Of a stretch of 64,000 bases of DNA, positions 1 to 9,714 are shown piece after piece. Origin of the DNA: Pedobacter sp. PF22-3. Lineage in GTDB: Bacteria > Bacteroidota > Bacteroidia > Sphingobacteriales > Sphingobacteriaceae. Every line of letters starts with the position of its first letter. Position 1 is the first letter of the stretch. Below the pieces are notes generated by a model that saw only the letters and a program-made list of their open reading frames with translations, was not told where the DNA came from and did not search any database. The stretch is from contig NZ_JAPIVP010000021.1 in assembly GCF_026239555.1 (NCBI RefSeq), positions 36,090 to 100,089 of the forward strand, given 5' to 3'. Made by a program: the position numbers and the translations under genes.

Positions 1-88
1 GTACGTTACCATAAGACAAAAATAATTACTTAAAAATATACAAAAATGTGTATTAATTCTACAAATTGATACATTTATCACCAATGCA

Positions 89-107
89 TTTTGGCATAAT
101 GCCAAAA
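89..107. other. Perfect 9-bp palindrome
   Basis: Two 9-base arms (TTTTGGCAT and ATGCCAAAA) are separated by one base. It lies just beyond the terminator-like hairpin that follows the GAF gene. It could be a dyad operator for whatever lies to the left of the window, or part of the terminator structure. No protein partner can be named. Confidence 0.4.
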
Positions 108-138
108 AAAATCCCCCAAATAGTTTTGGAGGATTTTT
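107..138. terminator. Bidirectional intrinsic terminator after the GAF-type gene
   Basis: The left arm AAAAATCC plus CCAAA pairs with TTTGG plus GGATTTTT across one mismatch and a 4-base loop. A-runs and T-runs flank the stem, so it can work in both directions. It sits 16 bp past the stop codon of the minus-strand gene ending at 155, the expected place for its terminator. Confidence 0.7.
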
Positions 139-154
139 ATGGATTTAAACAAGG

Positions 155-2581
155 TTAATGCTGTAATACTTTAGCAATTTCCTTTTCTATAGACTTAATC
201 TCTTTAGGTTTAAGTTTTTTAGCAGCATCTGTTTTGGATACTACTTTATTTTCCGTGTACTTAACACCTACTCTTAGTGCTTTTAAACCTGATACACCTT
301 GAAGTTCGTCTAGTTCGAGCTGTTCTAAATCATCATTTAAATAACCTTGAACCTGCATGTATTTGATGTATTCAATATACTCCTTTGCTTCTTCCGGATT
401 AAAGTAAACCATAGCAATTTTATGCGGCTGCGTTAAACGCTCTGTAGTACCTTTTATCAGCACTTTATCAATCCGCTTTTTAACCACTTCGTAACGGATG
501 TTGTAAGCTCCTTCTACATCAAAACGGCGCTCATCGTTCCTAAAACTAATGTCAATAGCATTCGAATGAATAAAAATCAATTGCGTAGTTTCTAGTGCAC
601 ATGGCATTTCTGCAATTAAACTTTTAGATAGTCGGGCTATATCAACCATTGAGGTAAGCTGCCACAAACGAATATTCTTCAGATAAAGTAAATCAAACGG
701 CTTTTCTGGTGCAATATCCTGACCGATGTAAATATCATATTCTACCCCATCTGTTCTAAATTTGGCAAAATAGCAAGGATAAGAAGCCTGCAGCTTTGAC
801 TGCGATTTTTCCAGGTATTGGCTTACTTCGGTATTGATCAGCTGCATGGAAACTTCAAGCTGCCTGCGGTTTTCGAATGCGGCACCGGTTTCTGGCACCA
901 CCACTTCAAAATACTGATCGATTACCTCTGCTGTTTTAGGATGGTTTGCTTTAATGATAGACAGGAATGGATAAACCTCAACTTCCAAAAATTCGTTCAG
1001 CTGACTTTCTTCATTTGACGAAGCAAAATCACCTATTCTTTTAATCCAGTCTTTACAGTTAAAAATCAGCTTATCAATAAGCGCTAAAGAAACATCTTTG
1101 CGAATGAACTTTAAAGTATCAATTAAGGCATTCAACTGAACTTCCATATCGTTTTTCAACGCCCGGTTACGCTCAGTAGTAGAGTTGCGGATATCAATAG
1201 CACCAAAAAGTGGATATAAATGCTTAAAGGTAATGGTTTCGATTTCTTTTAACTTATGATAACCATTATTCTGCTGAAGGAAATGCCAAACAGCCTCGTT
1301 AAATTTCCATTGAACGGAAGGTTGCAAGGCAGTAAATTTATCCATCAGTATTTCGTCCATTTTGGCATTAAATTCTTCAATGCTGTATTGGAAAAGCTGA
1401 CCGATCAAAGGCATTGCCGGACGCAACCTTGATAACAATTTATCATCAACGGCTACTTCATCCTTTGAATATACTTCCAGCACGCCTGCCAACTCTTTAT
1501 TGTAATAAATAGGCAGTATTGAATAAGAGCTAACGCCTGCAGCTTTTAAAACCTTTAAAAAAGGATCTTTTTCTATCTGCTCTTCTGTTATAGTACTTAC
1601 AAAAATAGAACGTGGGTTTTCTTTGTATTTATCAACCAGTGCGTAAAAAACTTCTTCTTCTAAATTAGATGCTTTTGCTGAATTGATCAGCATACTTTGT
1701 GAAAACTCCTGGTTATCAAATACCAGCTTATTGTTCACTGTTAAAAAAGGCATTAAGCCAAATTCCAGTTTACTGTTACCACTCAGTGTTTTTAGCGCAT
1801 GTATTACATGGCTGTAAGCTTCGGTTTGATAATTGTGATCAACCAGCGCTCCACGTATGCCTTCAATAGAATGTTGCAAAGTAACATCGGTAATGGAAAT
1901 GATGCTGAAACCTTCAAAATGAAAGTTACTTAAAGGCAGGTTTTCTAACAGATATTCTAATTCAGTTTCTTCCTGAAAATGTTTACTTAAAGCTTCAAAA
2001 TTAAGCTCAGGCAAATCGCCCTTGTGCATAATTTCTACAAACTTCGTATCTGTCTGGATATTATAATACTGCGTTAGTTTTGTTTCCTGATTAATGTGCG
2101 CATAAATGATCTCATTTTTCAGTACTGATGTGAAATTATAAAAACGGCCCAGAATAATATTATAGATAAACTTAAGCTGTTTTTTCTCAACTGGCTCATT
2201 ATCCTTTGTTACCTTATTTTTAGGATCATGATCCTTAAAAAATTTATAGAATGCATTTGTACTAAAGAAAATCTGATCTGGAATTGGTGTACTTAATGCC
2301 CAAAACAGATCATTTTCATTATCCATTAAAGGCGTTAGAATAGTAAAAATTAATTCTAAAGTATCTTTATATCGGGATAAATCTTTGGGGCTGATGTTGC
2401 CAAGCAGCACATCGTCTTTTTCAATTTTTTGGAGTAAAAACCTGTAAAATTCAGATTTTACTGATTTTTCTGTTTTCAGCCTAGCTTTTAAATACTCCAC
2501 AAGGGGGCGGAAAGACAGAGATGATTCTACCTGGCAATGTATACATTCGTTTTTATGTATTTGTATTACATTGGTATTCAT
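155..2581 (-). CDS. GAF-domain-like cytoplasmic protein of Bacteroidota
   Basis: This 808-residue protein has no signal peptide and no clear membrane segment. The middle (roughly residues 230-410) has the alternating helix/strand pattern of a GAF sensory domain, including a stretch about returning to an earlier activity state (STITEEQIEKDPFLKVLKAAG) followed by ILPIYYNKELAGVLEVYS, a typical GAF core strand. The long C-terminal half is helical then beta-rich and I do not recognise it. There is no histidine kinase, GGDEF or output domain, so its partner and ligand are unknown. The ATG at 2581 is the first in frame and follows a TATCTTTG promoter-like box by about 60 bp. It is a single-gene unit ending in the hairpin at 107-138. 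Family assignment is moderately sure; function is not known. Confidence 0.6.
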   Translation of the reverse strand: MNTNVIQIHKNECIHCQVESSLSFRPLVEYLKARLKTEKSVKSEFYRFLLQKIEKDDVLLGNISPKDLSRYKDTLELIFTILTPLMDNENDLFWALSTPIPDQIFFSTNAFYKFFKDHDPKNKVTKDNEPVEKKQLKFIYNIILGRFYNFTSVLKNEIIYAHINQETKLTQYYNIQTDTKFVEIMHKGDLPELNFEALSKHFQEETELEYLLENLPLSNFHFEGFSIISITDVTLQHSIEGIRGALVDHNYQTEAYSHVIHALKTLSGNSKLEFGLMPFLTVNNKLVFDNQEFSQSMLINSAKASNLEEEVFYALVDKYKENPRSIFVSTITEEQIEKDPFLKVLKAAGVSSYSILPIYYNKELAGVLEVYSKDEVAVDDKLLSRLRPAMPLIGQLFQYSIEEFNAKMDEILMDKFTALQPSVQWKFNEAVWHFLQQNNGYHKLKEIETITFKHLYPLFGAIDIRNSTTERNRALKNDMEVQLNALIDTLKFIRKDVSLALIDKLIFNCKDWIKRIGDFASSNEESQLNEFLEVEVYPFLSIIKANHPKTAEVIDQYFEVVVPETGAAFENRRQLEVSMQLINTEVSQYLEKSQSKLQASYPCYFAKFRTDGVEYDIYIGQDIAPEKPFDLLYLKNIRLWQLTSMVDIARLSKSLIAEMPCALETTQLIFIHSNAIDISFRNDERRFDVEGAYNIRYEVVKKRIDKVLIKGTTERLTQPHKIAMVYFNPEEAKEYIEYIKYMQVQGYLNDDLEQLELDELQGVSGLKALRVGVKYTENKVVSKTDAAKKLKPKEIKSIEKEIAKVLQH

Positions 2582-2639
2582 TGTATAAGTTCTGCTATAG
2601 GGTAAAAATTTAATTATCTAATTTGTTACTAATCAACTG

Positions 2640-2647
2640 CAAAGATA
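2640..2647 (-). promoter_or_regulatory. Bacteroidota-type -7 box (TATCTTTG)
   Basis: On the minus strand this reads TATCTTTG, an exact match to the TAnnTTTG -7 consensus of the Bacteroidota primary sigma factor. It lies about 60 bp upstream of the ATG at 2581. A TTTG at the ideal -33 spacing is not present; the nearest TTTG is too close, so the call rests on one box. Confidence 0.4.
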
Positions 2648-2720
2648 GCTACTACCCAAATGTTGTTAGTCTGCTGAACGTAATACTTCGATAAAACATC
2701 CATAATAGTGTTACACAAAT

Positions 2721-5700
2721 TTAGTACCTAAAATTGAGAGATACGTATGGATACCAGCCATCTGTAGAGTGTCCCATCACAAATCGTACAACTGTGAGTG
2801 ATGCAGGTGCAAAATAAACCCCACCTCCTACTCCATGGTGCCATATTGTTGATTTTTCGTCACGTTTCCAAACCCTGCCTACATCATAAAAACCGAGCAA
2901 GCCAACTTGTCCGGGCAAAATATAACTTACTAAATCGCCAAGCTTTGCCCTGAGTTCTAAATTATTGTAAAACATATGTTCGCCAGCAAACCTGAACTGG
3001 CGGTAGCCTAACAGATTCCCTTGTCCACCTAAAAATAATGCCTGGTAGAATGCAGGTTTACCCACGGTTACCCCACCACCGAAACGATCGGCCAGAATAA
3101 AATTCTTTCTGCCGTCCAGATTTTTATATAGTGCTATACTCGCTGTAAACTGCCCATAAGAGTTAGAATATTGATTAACGCCTTTGTAGCCCAATAGTTT
3201 AAAATCTACATAACTACCTAAAGTTGGTAACAAATCATTATCACGCGTATTGTTGGTGAAATTTAGAAATGCACCTGCAAACATCTTTTCGTTACGCACG
3301 GTTAAACTATCTGCTGAGTGCAACTGACTGGTATTTTCGATAAACCGGCCTGTATTATCTTCCTGGTTAAATTTATAATACTGAAAAGCGGGACCTACGC
3401 TAAAAGTAGATTTTGGACGGCGCCAGCGGATAGCAGCATCTACCTGATATAGATTGAAACGTGCACGGTAATACCTGATATTGTCATCATCATCGCCATG
3501 CTCATCAAAATGTGTTTCATTACCTAAACCAAAAAAATTCTGTGTGTTATTTGGGGCGAAAGCATCTGCCTTCAATACAAAATCGCCTTTACCTAAAGCT
3601 TTTAACCACTCACCTTTATAATTAAATCTAAAGGCTTTAGTAGAAAAAGAATGCAAAAACGAAACCATTTGCGAATTGCCATAAGGTTGTTTTCTGAAAC
3701 CAGGATTGGTTTGTTTATAAATCAAGCCCAATAAAATACCATCATCCTGATTATAACCGGCATTTAACAACCACGAATTTCGGCGGTACATATCTTTTGG
3801 GATATAGCTAAAATTTGACGTATCGTTGGAAATAATTTTCCTGATTTTATCCTGATCGTTACCCAGGTAAGTTGCTTTATTTGTACGCCCATACAGTTTA
3901 ACGCTCCCATTGCTGTTAGCAAAATCGTAAACTTTATTACCCTTGCCTCCAATAATCCGCAATTTAATGTTCGAATCTTTATTATCAAGCATCAGGCTAT
4001 CGTTACCATTGTGCATGTACACCCTGATCTCTTTAGTTACTTTCGGATCAAATTTGCGATCGAAAAGTTCATCTTTGATATTACCTTCTTTGGAGATTTT
4101 ATTGATTTTTACGCGGAGCCCTTTATTAGCTGCATCAGTGACTTGAATCAGTTCATTTTTATTGGTTACCTCTATATCTACAATGCGGTTAAAGAAATGA
4201 TAATACTGGTTCATTAATTTTGGCAGTGTAGCGATGCGATTACGCAGCTGTGCCATAAAGGCATCGTGATGTAATGAATAACTTGGTTCAGGAAGTTTTT
4301 TCAGTGCTTTTTCGAAAACTGCGTCGTTATAATTTGCGCAAAAATCTTTTACGATTTTATCGAATTCCTCTTCATCTATATTGGCGGTCCAGCGGCTGCT
4401 GATTTCTCTTCCTTCCCATAAAAACCAATTGATATCTTTTATGCCACGCTCATAGCCCTGCATCATTGGCAATAACGAAGAAGATTGTGTATAACGTTGT
4501 AATAGACCATCTGATCTGAAAAATACCTGATCGCGATCTCTGGGCACCGGGGAATAAAGCGAACCATCTTTAGTCTTCGTTTCTTTCCAACGCCATTGGT
4601 CTTCGTGTCTGTCCCAATCGCCCAATAACACATCAAATGCCCTTGCTCTTACCCAGGCAGGTCCGTCTAATCTGTTGTCGTTATCTTCAGTTAGCTTTTT
4701 ATCCATTTTTGGAGAACTGTCTGATTCTCCGGTTGGTTCCCTTTCTTCAAACAAACACAACGTATTGGCAAAAGCCGGTTCAAATTCGCCCAGGTTATCA
4801 TCTGGAGAAACCCAGCCGATAATTGGATTACTGTGTGCAATTCCGCCAGCATCAGCCAGTTCGGGAACTACGAGCGCTGAAAAAGGATGTTGCGCCGACA
4901 TATTGTCCTTTAAAATATCTTTAGCAAAAGTTTCGCGCAGTGCTGCCGGCAACAATACTTCCGGAAATTTTTCTACGCTCCGCAGTACATATTCTTTACC
5001 ATTCTTATCTTCTAAACGCAAAGAACGCGATTGGTTACCTCCACCACGTTTTGTTGCTTTTAAGCCGCCCATCATCTGAGAAATGTGCAGTACAGGTACT
5101 TTTGTTTTTGCAGCATATTCTTTGCGGTAATTCTCGCCAAAAATTACACGGTGAAAACGACCAACGCTATCATATTCTGGCTTTACGCGTACAAAAACAC
5201 TGTCAGCTGTAATTGGCTTATCCCTGTTTCTTAATTTTTTTGGAATGGTTTCGAACTTTTTTAGGTAACTGTAAACTTTTTTAACACTTGTATCTGAATA
5301 AATATAATATTCATAACGCATATCGTTGTTTTGCAGTTGATCAGCCACCACATAGCCCTGTTGCATTTCGTGAAATAACGAAGCTTTACCTTCTTTATTT
5401 GGCGATACTTTTGATCCCGAACCACTGATAATCTGCAATTGCTTTCCTTTAATTAACTGAAGGCCGTGTTCATGGCCGGCAACGTAGGTTACGTTTGGAT
5501 AATCGCCAAATACACCGGTAACCGATTTGATCATATCCTTATAAGCCGGATGGTTTAAATCTTCAGGACTTAACAAGGTAGAACGTAATAACGGATAAAC
5601 AGAACCTAAGCCAGGTAAAGGGATGTATAGGTTTTTATTTAAAGATGTTAGTGGAAAAAGATGGTTTCTCAAGTTAAAATAACCACCATGCGGACCATAA

Positions 5701-6335
5701 CTCTGAAAGGGATGGTGCGATGCCAAAAGAATTACTTTATCTTTATTTTCAGCCAATAACTCGTCCATTTTTACCAGCACCTCATCTTTAGTATGGCAAT
5801 CACAATCATCATTGGGGTTGGTTTTGTTGTATGGAAATAACCACCATTCGCTATCGTAAGCAATGATTGTTAGTTTATCGGTTAATTTAATGGCTATGGG
5901 ATCGGGACAACCGTTATCGGGAATTAGTTTAAGCAAAGGATCGTTTTGTTCCCTTAGGTAATCACCCTGGGCCTTTATCTTGGCCAGGCCTTTTGGTCCT
6001 GATTTATCCCAATCGTGGTTGCCGGGAATAAAATAAACCGCAGCCCCCATCTTACGCATAGGCTCGAACTGCGAACGCAGAATCTTTTTGGTTTCCTCTT
6101 CTTCTACACTGCCGGGCAAACCCATTCCTGTTGGGTAAATGTTATCACCAAGATATAAAACGGTGGTTTTTTTGGGAAGGATCTGCTTTGCCGCGTTTTT
6201 TAAATCCTGCATTTGGGCAGGGTTCATTTCGCCTGCATCGCCAAAAAGAATTACTCGGTATTTTACATCATCCTGCGCAAAGGCAATGAGGTTGATTAAA
6301 AATAAGATGGTAAAAAAGGTAAATCTTTTGATCAT
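2721..6335 (-). CDS. Secreted metallophosphoesterase - kinase-like - outer membrane barrel fusion
   Basis: A 1204-residue protein with a signal peptide (residues 1-20). Residues 25-300 are a calcineurin-like metallophosphoesterase: GDAGE (32-36), GDNIYPTG (63-70), GNHDWD (105-110), SHHP (206-209) and GHEH (287-290) supply the usual two-metal ligands. Residues 430-610 hold a beta strand with KEYVLRS and a loop GDWDRHEDQ (572-580) followed by RDRDQ (599-603), which resembles the catalytic and metal loops of atypical kinases; this is inference. The last 350 residues are a BamA/surface-antigen type barrel with an aromatic C-terminus (FRY), so the protein is probably anchored in the outer membrane. 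Single gene, no partner in the operon. The substrate is unknown; the phosphoesterase call is firm, the barrel call good, the kinase-like call tentative. Confidence 0.8.
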   Translation of the reverse strand: MIKRFTFFTILFLINLIAFAQDDVKYRVILFGDAGEMNPAQMQDLKNAAKQILPKKTTVLYLGDNIYPTGMGLPGSVEEEETKKILRSQFEPMRKMGAAVYFIPGNHDWDKSGPKGLAKIKAQGDYLREQNDPLLKLIPDNGCPDPIAIKLTDKLTIIAYDSEWWLFPYNKTNPNDDCDCHTKDEVLVKMDELLAENKDKVILLASHHPFQSYGPHGGYFNLRNHLFPLTSLNKNLYIPLPGLGSVYPLLRSTLLSPEDLNHPAYKDMIKSVTGVFGDYPNVTYVAGHEHGLQLIKGKQLQIISGSGSKVSPNKEGKASLFHEMQQGYVVADQLQNNDMRYEYYIYSDTSVKKVYSYLKKFETIPKKLRNRDKPITADSVFVRVKPEYDSVGRFHRVIFGENYRKEYAAKTKVPVLHISQMMGGLKATKRGGGNQSRSLRLEDKNGKEYVLRSVEKFPEVLLPAALRETFAKDILKDNMSAQHPFSALVVPELADAGGIAHSNPIIGWVSPDDNLGEFEPAFANTLCLFEEREPTGESDSSPKMDKKLTEDNDNRLDGPAWVRARAFDVLLGDWDRHEDQWRWKETKTKDGSLYSPVPRDRDQVFFRSDGLLQRYTQSSSLLPMMQGYERGIKDINWFLWEGREISSRWTANIDEEEFDKIVKDFCANYNDAVFEKALKKLPEPSYSLHHDAFMAQLRNRIATLPKLMNQYYHFFNRIVDIEVTNKNELIQVTDAANKGLRVKINKISKEGNIKDELFDRKFDPKVTKEIRVYMHNGNDSLMLDNKDSNIKLRIIGGKGNKVYDFANSNGSVKLYGRTNKATYLGNDQDKIRKIISNDTSNFSYIPKDMYRRNSWLLNAGYNQDDGILLGLIYKQTNPGFRKQPYGNSQMVSFLHSFSTKAFRFNYKGEWLKALGKGDFVLKADAFAPNNTQNFFGLGNETHFDEHGDDDDNIRYYRARFNLYQVDAAIRWRRPKSTFSVGPAFQYYKFNQEDNTGRFIENTSQLHSADSLTVRNEKMFAGAFLNFTNNTRDNDLLPTLGSYVDFKLLGYKGVNQYSNSYGQFTASIALYKNLDGRKNFILADRFGGGVTVGKPAFYQALFLGGQGNLLGYRQFRFAGEHMFYNNLELRAKLGDLVSYILPGQVGLLGFYDVGRVWKRDEKSTIWHHGVGGGVYFAPASLTVVRFVMGHSTDGWYPYVSLNFRY

Positions 6336-6406
6336 AGACTAAGCGTTTGCATAAAGGTAGGTATTTTAAAATTTATTTTATTTTTCATGAGCATCATTCC
6401 AAAAAA

Positions 6407-6454
6407 GATCGTCATTGCTTCGTCGGCTGAAAAAGCCTTCTAGCAATGACGATC
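6407..6454. repeat. Interspersed palindrome, GTCATTGC family
   Basis: Perfect 12-base arms (GATCGTCATTGC and GCAATGACGATC) enclose a shorter GGCT/AGCC stem. The right half and the following bases (GGGAATTTATTTCCATTAAAT) closely match the element at 29302-29405, so this is a dispersed family member, shortened internally. It lies between the phosphoesterase gene start and the SdiA-regulated lipoprotein stop. Confidence 0.75.
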
Positions 6455-6559
6455 CATAGGGGGAATTTATTTCCATTAAATTGTACTTCGGTTTATATTT
6501 ATTTTTATAAATAAATTATCCATCAGCATAACAATCGCGTTAGCACACCTCTACCAAAT

Positions 6560-7474
6560 TTATTTCTTCAATTTAAACATTAAAATATTACCAGCGGCCA
6601 AGGTTCCGCCTTCGTTAGAAATGTAAAGGTTATTATCGCGGTCGAAAGCGATGCCTTCTGGTTGGTTAAATAAACTTGGATCTAATGGATACGTTGTTTT
6701 TAATTTAAAATCAGCATCTGTAATTACCAATAGTTTATTTACTGATGAAAGGATATACCACTCGTTAGTTTTTGGATTTTTAGCCAGTGCAGATGGACGG
6801 AATCTTGATTTGGAGCTTCCGGAAGCTTTTTCGATCGCTTTATGCGAAAGGCTGAATTCTCCGGCTGCTGTTAACGAAGCATCATCAGCAACTTTAAATC
6901 CATAAATACTGGAAGCTTTTGCTTTAGAATCTGGTTTGCTATCTTTAGTCAGTACATAAATCATGTTGTTTTTTTCATCTGCCGCCAATCCCTCATACTC
7001 CGCTTTGGGTACCAGATCTTTGGTTTTGGTTACATTATCGGCTTCTGGCTTGCTTAATTCGGCAATTGGAAAAGTGTGCAGTTCGCCATTGCTTTTTAAC
7101 ACAATGAAATAATTTTTGATGATGGTTACATCTTCATAATCGCCTTTGCCGCCAAATTTCGTAAATTTTGACTCTTTATCACCCAAACCTAAATGAAAGA
7201 GATCGCCATCTTCATCCTGAATGGCAAATACTTCCTTAGGGTCGCCATTATGAAATACAATGCCTGAAATTTCGAAAAGGTTATGCGGCATGTTGTATTT
7301 TACCGGATTGGCCAGATCGTAAGGAAAATCTGATTTTGCTGCCTCGTTTGTTGAAGCTGTTGTGCTGGTTGAATCCTTTTGTTTATTCTCGCGGTTACCG
7401 TTAACACAGGATACGCTAAAAAAAGCTGAAGCGATTAAAAGACCTGAAGCCAAAAGAGTTTTATTGTATTTCAT
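6560..7474 (-). CDS. SdiA-regulated domain lipoprotein
   Basis: A 304-residue lipoprotein: a hydrophobic signal ending in the lipobox-like SVSC with Cys at residue 23, then a Ser/Thr-rich linker to about residue 50. The rest has beta-propeller type strands (ISGIVFHNGDPKEVFAIQDEDGDLFHLGLG, then KGDYEDVTII and YEGLAADEKNNMIYVLTKD) typical of the SdiA-regulated family, which is related to phytase-like and NHL propellers. It probably sits on the periplasmic or outer face and binds a small ligand or has phosphatase-like activity; neither can be shown here. The ATG is followed directly by the signal peptide, which supports this start. It is upstream of the phosphoesterase gene but separated by 224 bp with a palindromic repeat, so it is probably transcribed separately. 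Confidence 0.75.
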   Translation of the reverse strand: MKYNKTLLASGLLIASAFFSVSCVNGNRENKQKDSTSTTASTNEAAKSDFPYDLANPVKYNMPHNLFEISGIVFHNGDPKEVFAIQDEDGDLFHLGLGDKESKFTKFGGKGDYEDVTIIKNYFIVLKSNGELHTFPIAELSKPEADNVTKTKDLVPKAEYEGLAADEKNNMIYVLTKDSKPDSKAKASSIYGFKVADDASLTAAGEFSLSHKAIEKASGSSKSRFRPSALAKNPKTNEWYILSSVNKLLVITDADFKLKTTYPLDPSLFNQPEGIAFDRDNNLYISNEGGTLAAGNILMFKLKK

Positions 7475-7585
7475 AAGGGTAAATTTAATGTTTATGCGCC
7501 TTGGTCTGTGTCCTCACAGACCATCGGTAAAATCATGCGTAACTAAAATCAAAAATTTAATCTTTAATAACTGTTTTTATTTATC

Positions 7586-7660
7586 GGCCGTCATTCCCGC
7601 GCTGGCGGGAATCGTAATGCAATAGGTTTAAGATTCCCAATCAAGTTGGGAATGACGACC
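7586..7660. repeat. Interspersed palindrome, GTCATTCCC family
   Basis: Outer arms GTCATTCCC and GGGAATGAC enclose two smaller hairpins (TTCCCGC/GCGGGAA and ATTCCCAA/TTGGGAAT). The element starts about 14 bp past the ppk1 stop on the minus strand and may end up as the 3' structure of that mRNA. No T-run follows, so it is not a classical terminator. Confidence 0.7.
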
Positions 7661-7674
7661 GTACTAAGCTGTAT

Positions 7675-9714
7675 TTAATCTTTTTTCAATAATTGATAAA
7701 TATCATGTTGAGAGGAAACAAGAACCCCGCCAGTTTTTACAGGAATATTATCCATGTTTTCATCTATACAAACCGCCTGCACGTTATCTTGTTTTTGGAT
7801 TTCTATAATCTCCATAATTTCTTGTTTAATCTGCTCGTTATAAATGGGAAAGCAAACTTCAATTCTTCGGTAAATATTCCGGTTCATCCAATCGGCAGAC
7901 CCTAAATAAACATCATATTTCCCCAGGTTATTAAAAATAAAAACACGCCCGTGTTCCAGATAACGATCTACAATACGGGTAACTTTAATATTTTCGCTCA
8001 TTCCTGCTACACCCGGAATTAAGCGGCAAATGCTCCTAACAATCATTTCAATCTTTACACCAGCAGATGACGCCTCGTAAAGTTTGTTAATTAAAACCTT
8101 CTCTTCCAGGTTATTCATTTTAATGGTAATGCCTGATGTTTTACCTTGTTTGGCGTGTTCAATTTCTCTATCAATCAGGTTGAGAAAAACCTGCTGTAAA
8201 TTAAATTGAGCCACCAATAAATGATTAAATTTAACCTGGTCGGATGATGCAGGCTTAACCCGTTTGGCCAGAAAAATAAAAAGTAGTTCTACTTCCCGCA
8301 GCATTTCTTTATTGGCCGTCATTAAAATATGATCGGTATAAAAAGCCGCAGTGCTTTCGTTAAAGTTTCCGGTAGCAAACAAACCAACGTAACGCATTCT
8401 GTTACCAACCTGGCGTTTTACCAGGGCTACTTTGGCGTGCACTTTTAAAGCGGTAACACTGTAAATAATATCAACGCCTACATCTTTCATTTTTTTTGCC
8501 CATTTGATGTTATTGGCTTCATCAAAACGGGCTTTTAGCTCAACCAGAACGGTAACTTTTTTACCATTTTTTGCTGCGCTGATTAATGCATTCACAATTT
8601 TAGAATCGCTGGCTACACGATAAAGCGTAACATAGATTTCCCTAACTTCGGCATCTATAGCGGCTTCATTAAAAAAACGCAATATACTATCATAACTTTG
8701 GTAAGGTGTATGTACAATAATGTCGTTTTTATAAATGGCCTCGGTTAACGATCCGTCAATCAGGTCGGTATTACAAAGTTTTGGCCAATTCTGGTTGGAT
8801 AACTTTTGAGAACTCACCGGGAAGCCCATAAAATCTTTCAGGTTGTGGTATCGCCCACCTTCTATCCGATTCGCTTTTTTAAGATTAAACAGTTTTTTAA
8901 GCAATTCGAATACATTGGCCGGTATACCGGGTTGGTGGAGAAAACGTGTGGCCAAACCCAAATCGCGTTTTAACAATTGTTTTTCCAGCTGTTCTGATAA
9001 GCTGCCAGCATATTCGTCTTTCAGGTCTAATTCGGCATCTCTGGTAATTTTGAAACTATAACATCCGGTAACTTCACCGTGCGGAAAAACACGGTCTAAA
9101 TGAAAGCGCACAACGTCATCCAGAAACACCACAAAGGTTTCATCTCCTGATTCTACTTTATAAAAACGAGGCAACTGGCTGGAAGGAATATTTAAAATTA
9201 CAACTTCTGCATCTTCTTTCTTTTTTAGTGTGATTAGAAAATACAGCTCATTGTTGGAAGGAAAAAAATCAGCATCAGCATTTAGGTACACCGGCTGCAA
9301 AAAGGCCATTACCTGGCTTAAAAAATACCGGGTTATACTTTTCTGAATTTCTGCCGGGAACGGCTCCCCGTAAATTAAGTTGATCTTATTTTCTTTAAGT
9401 GAGGGAATAAGTGCTGATTGAAGCACTTTGCCATATCGCTGTTGCTGATCGGAAATAATTTGATTAGCCGTAGTCAATAAATTATCATCAATTTTGATAT
9501 CGTTATCTTCTTTATTGCTCAATTTCTCTAAAGCGAGCAATACGGGCATTCTTACGCGATAAAACTCATCAAGATTGGAAGAGAATATGGATAAAAATTT
9601 AATCCGCTCTAAAAGCGGAACGGTATTTCGTGCGGCTTCCATTAAAATGCGCTCGTTAAACTTTAACCAGCTTAAATCCCGATTAAAAAAAGAGGTTTCT
9701 ACTTGCTGTTCCAT
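7675..9714 (-). CDS. ppk1: Polyphosphate kinase 1
   Basis: A 679-residue polyphosphate kinase that reversibly transfers the gamma-phosphate of ATP to a polyphosphate chain. The N-terminal domain opens with the family signature FFNRDLSWLKFNERIL (residues 9-24). The two phospholipase-D-like halves carry the family histidines: ALKVHAKVALV with His426, the expected autophosphorylated residue, and YLEHGRVFIF with His588. YRVASDSKIVNALISAA (365-381) and VELKARFDEANN (391-402) are conserved PPK1 stretches. Length is normal. The start codon overlaps the stop codon of the upstream HD/Pycsar-effector-like gene as TAATG, so the two are translationally coupled. No ppx exopolyphosphatase is seen nearby. 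Identification is firm. Confidence 0.96.
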   Translation of the reverse strand: MEQQVETSFFNRDLSWLKFNERILMEAARNTVPLLERIKFLSIFSSNLDEFYRVRMPVLLALEKLSNKEDNDIKIDDNLLTTANQIISDQQQRYGKVLQSALIPSLKENKINLIYGEPFPAEIQKSITRYFLSQVMAFLQPVYLNADADFFPSNNELYFLITLKKKEDAEVVILNIPSSQLPRFYKVESGDETFVVFLDDVVRFHLDRVFPHGEVTGCYSFKITRDAELDLKDEYAGSLSEQLEKQLLKRDLGLATRFLHQPGIPANVFELLKKLFNLKKANRIEGGRYHNLKDFMGFPVSSQKLSNQNWPKLCNTDLIDGSLTEAIYKNDIIVHTPYQSYDSILRFFNEAAIDAEVREIYVTLYRVASDSKIVNALISAAKNGKKVTVLVELKARFDEANNIKWAKKMKDVGVDIIYSVTALKVHAKVALVKRQVGNRMRYVGLFATGNFNESTAAFYTDHILMTANKEMLREVELLFIFLAKRVKPASSDQVKFNHLLVAQFNLQQVFLNLIDREIEHAKQGKTSGITIKMNNLEEKVLINKLYEASSAGVKIEMIVRSICRLIPGVAGMSENIKVTRIVDRYLEHGRVFIFNNLGKYDVYLGSADWMNRNIYRRIEVCFPIYNEQIKQEIMEIIEIQKQDNVQAVCIDENMDNIPVKTGGVLVSSQHDIYQLLKKD

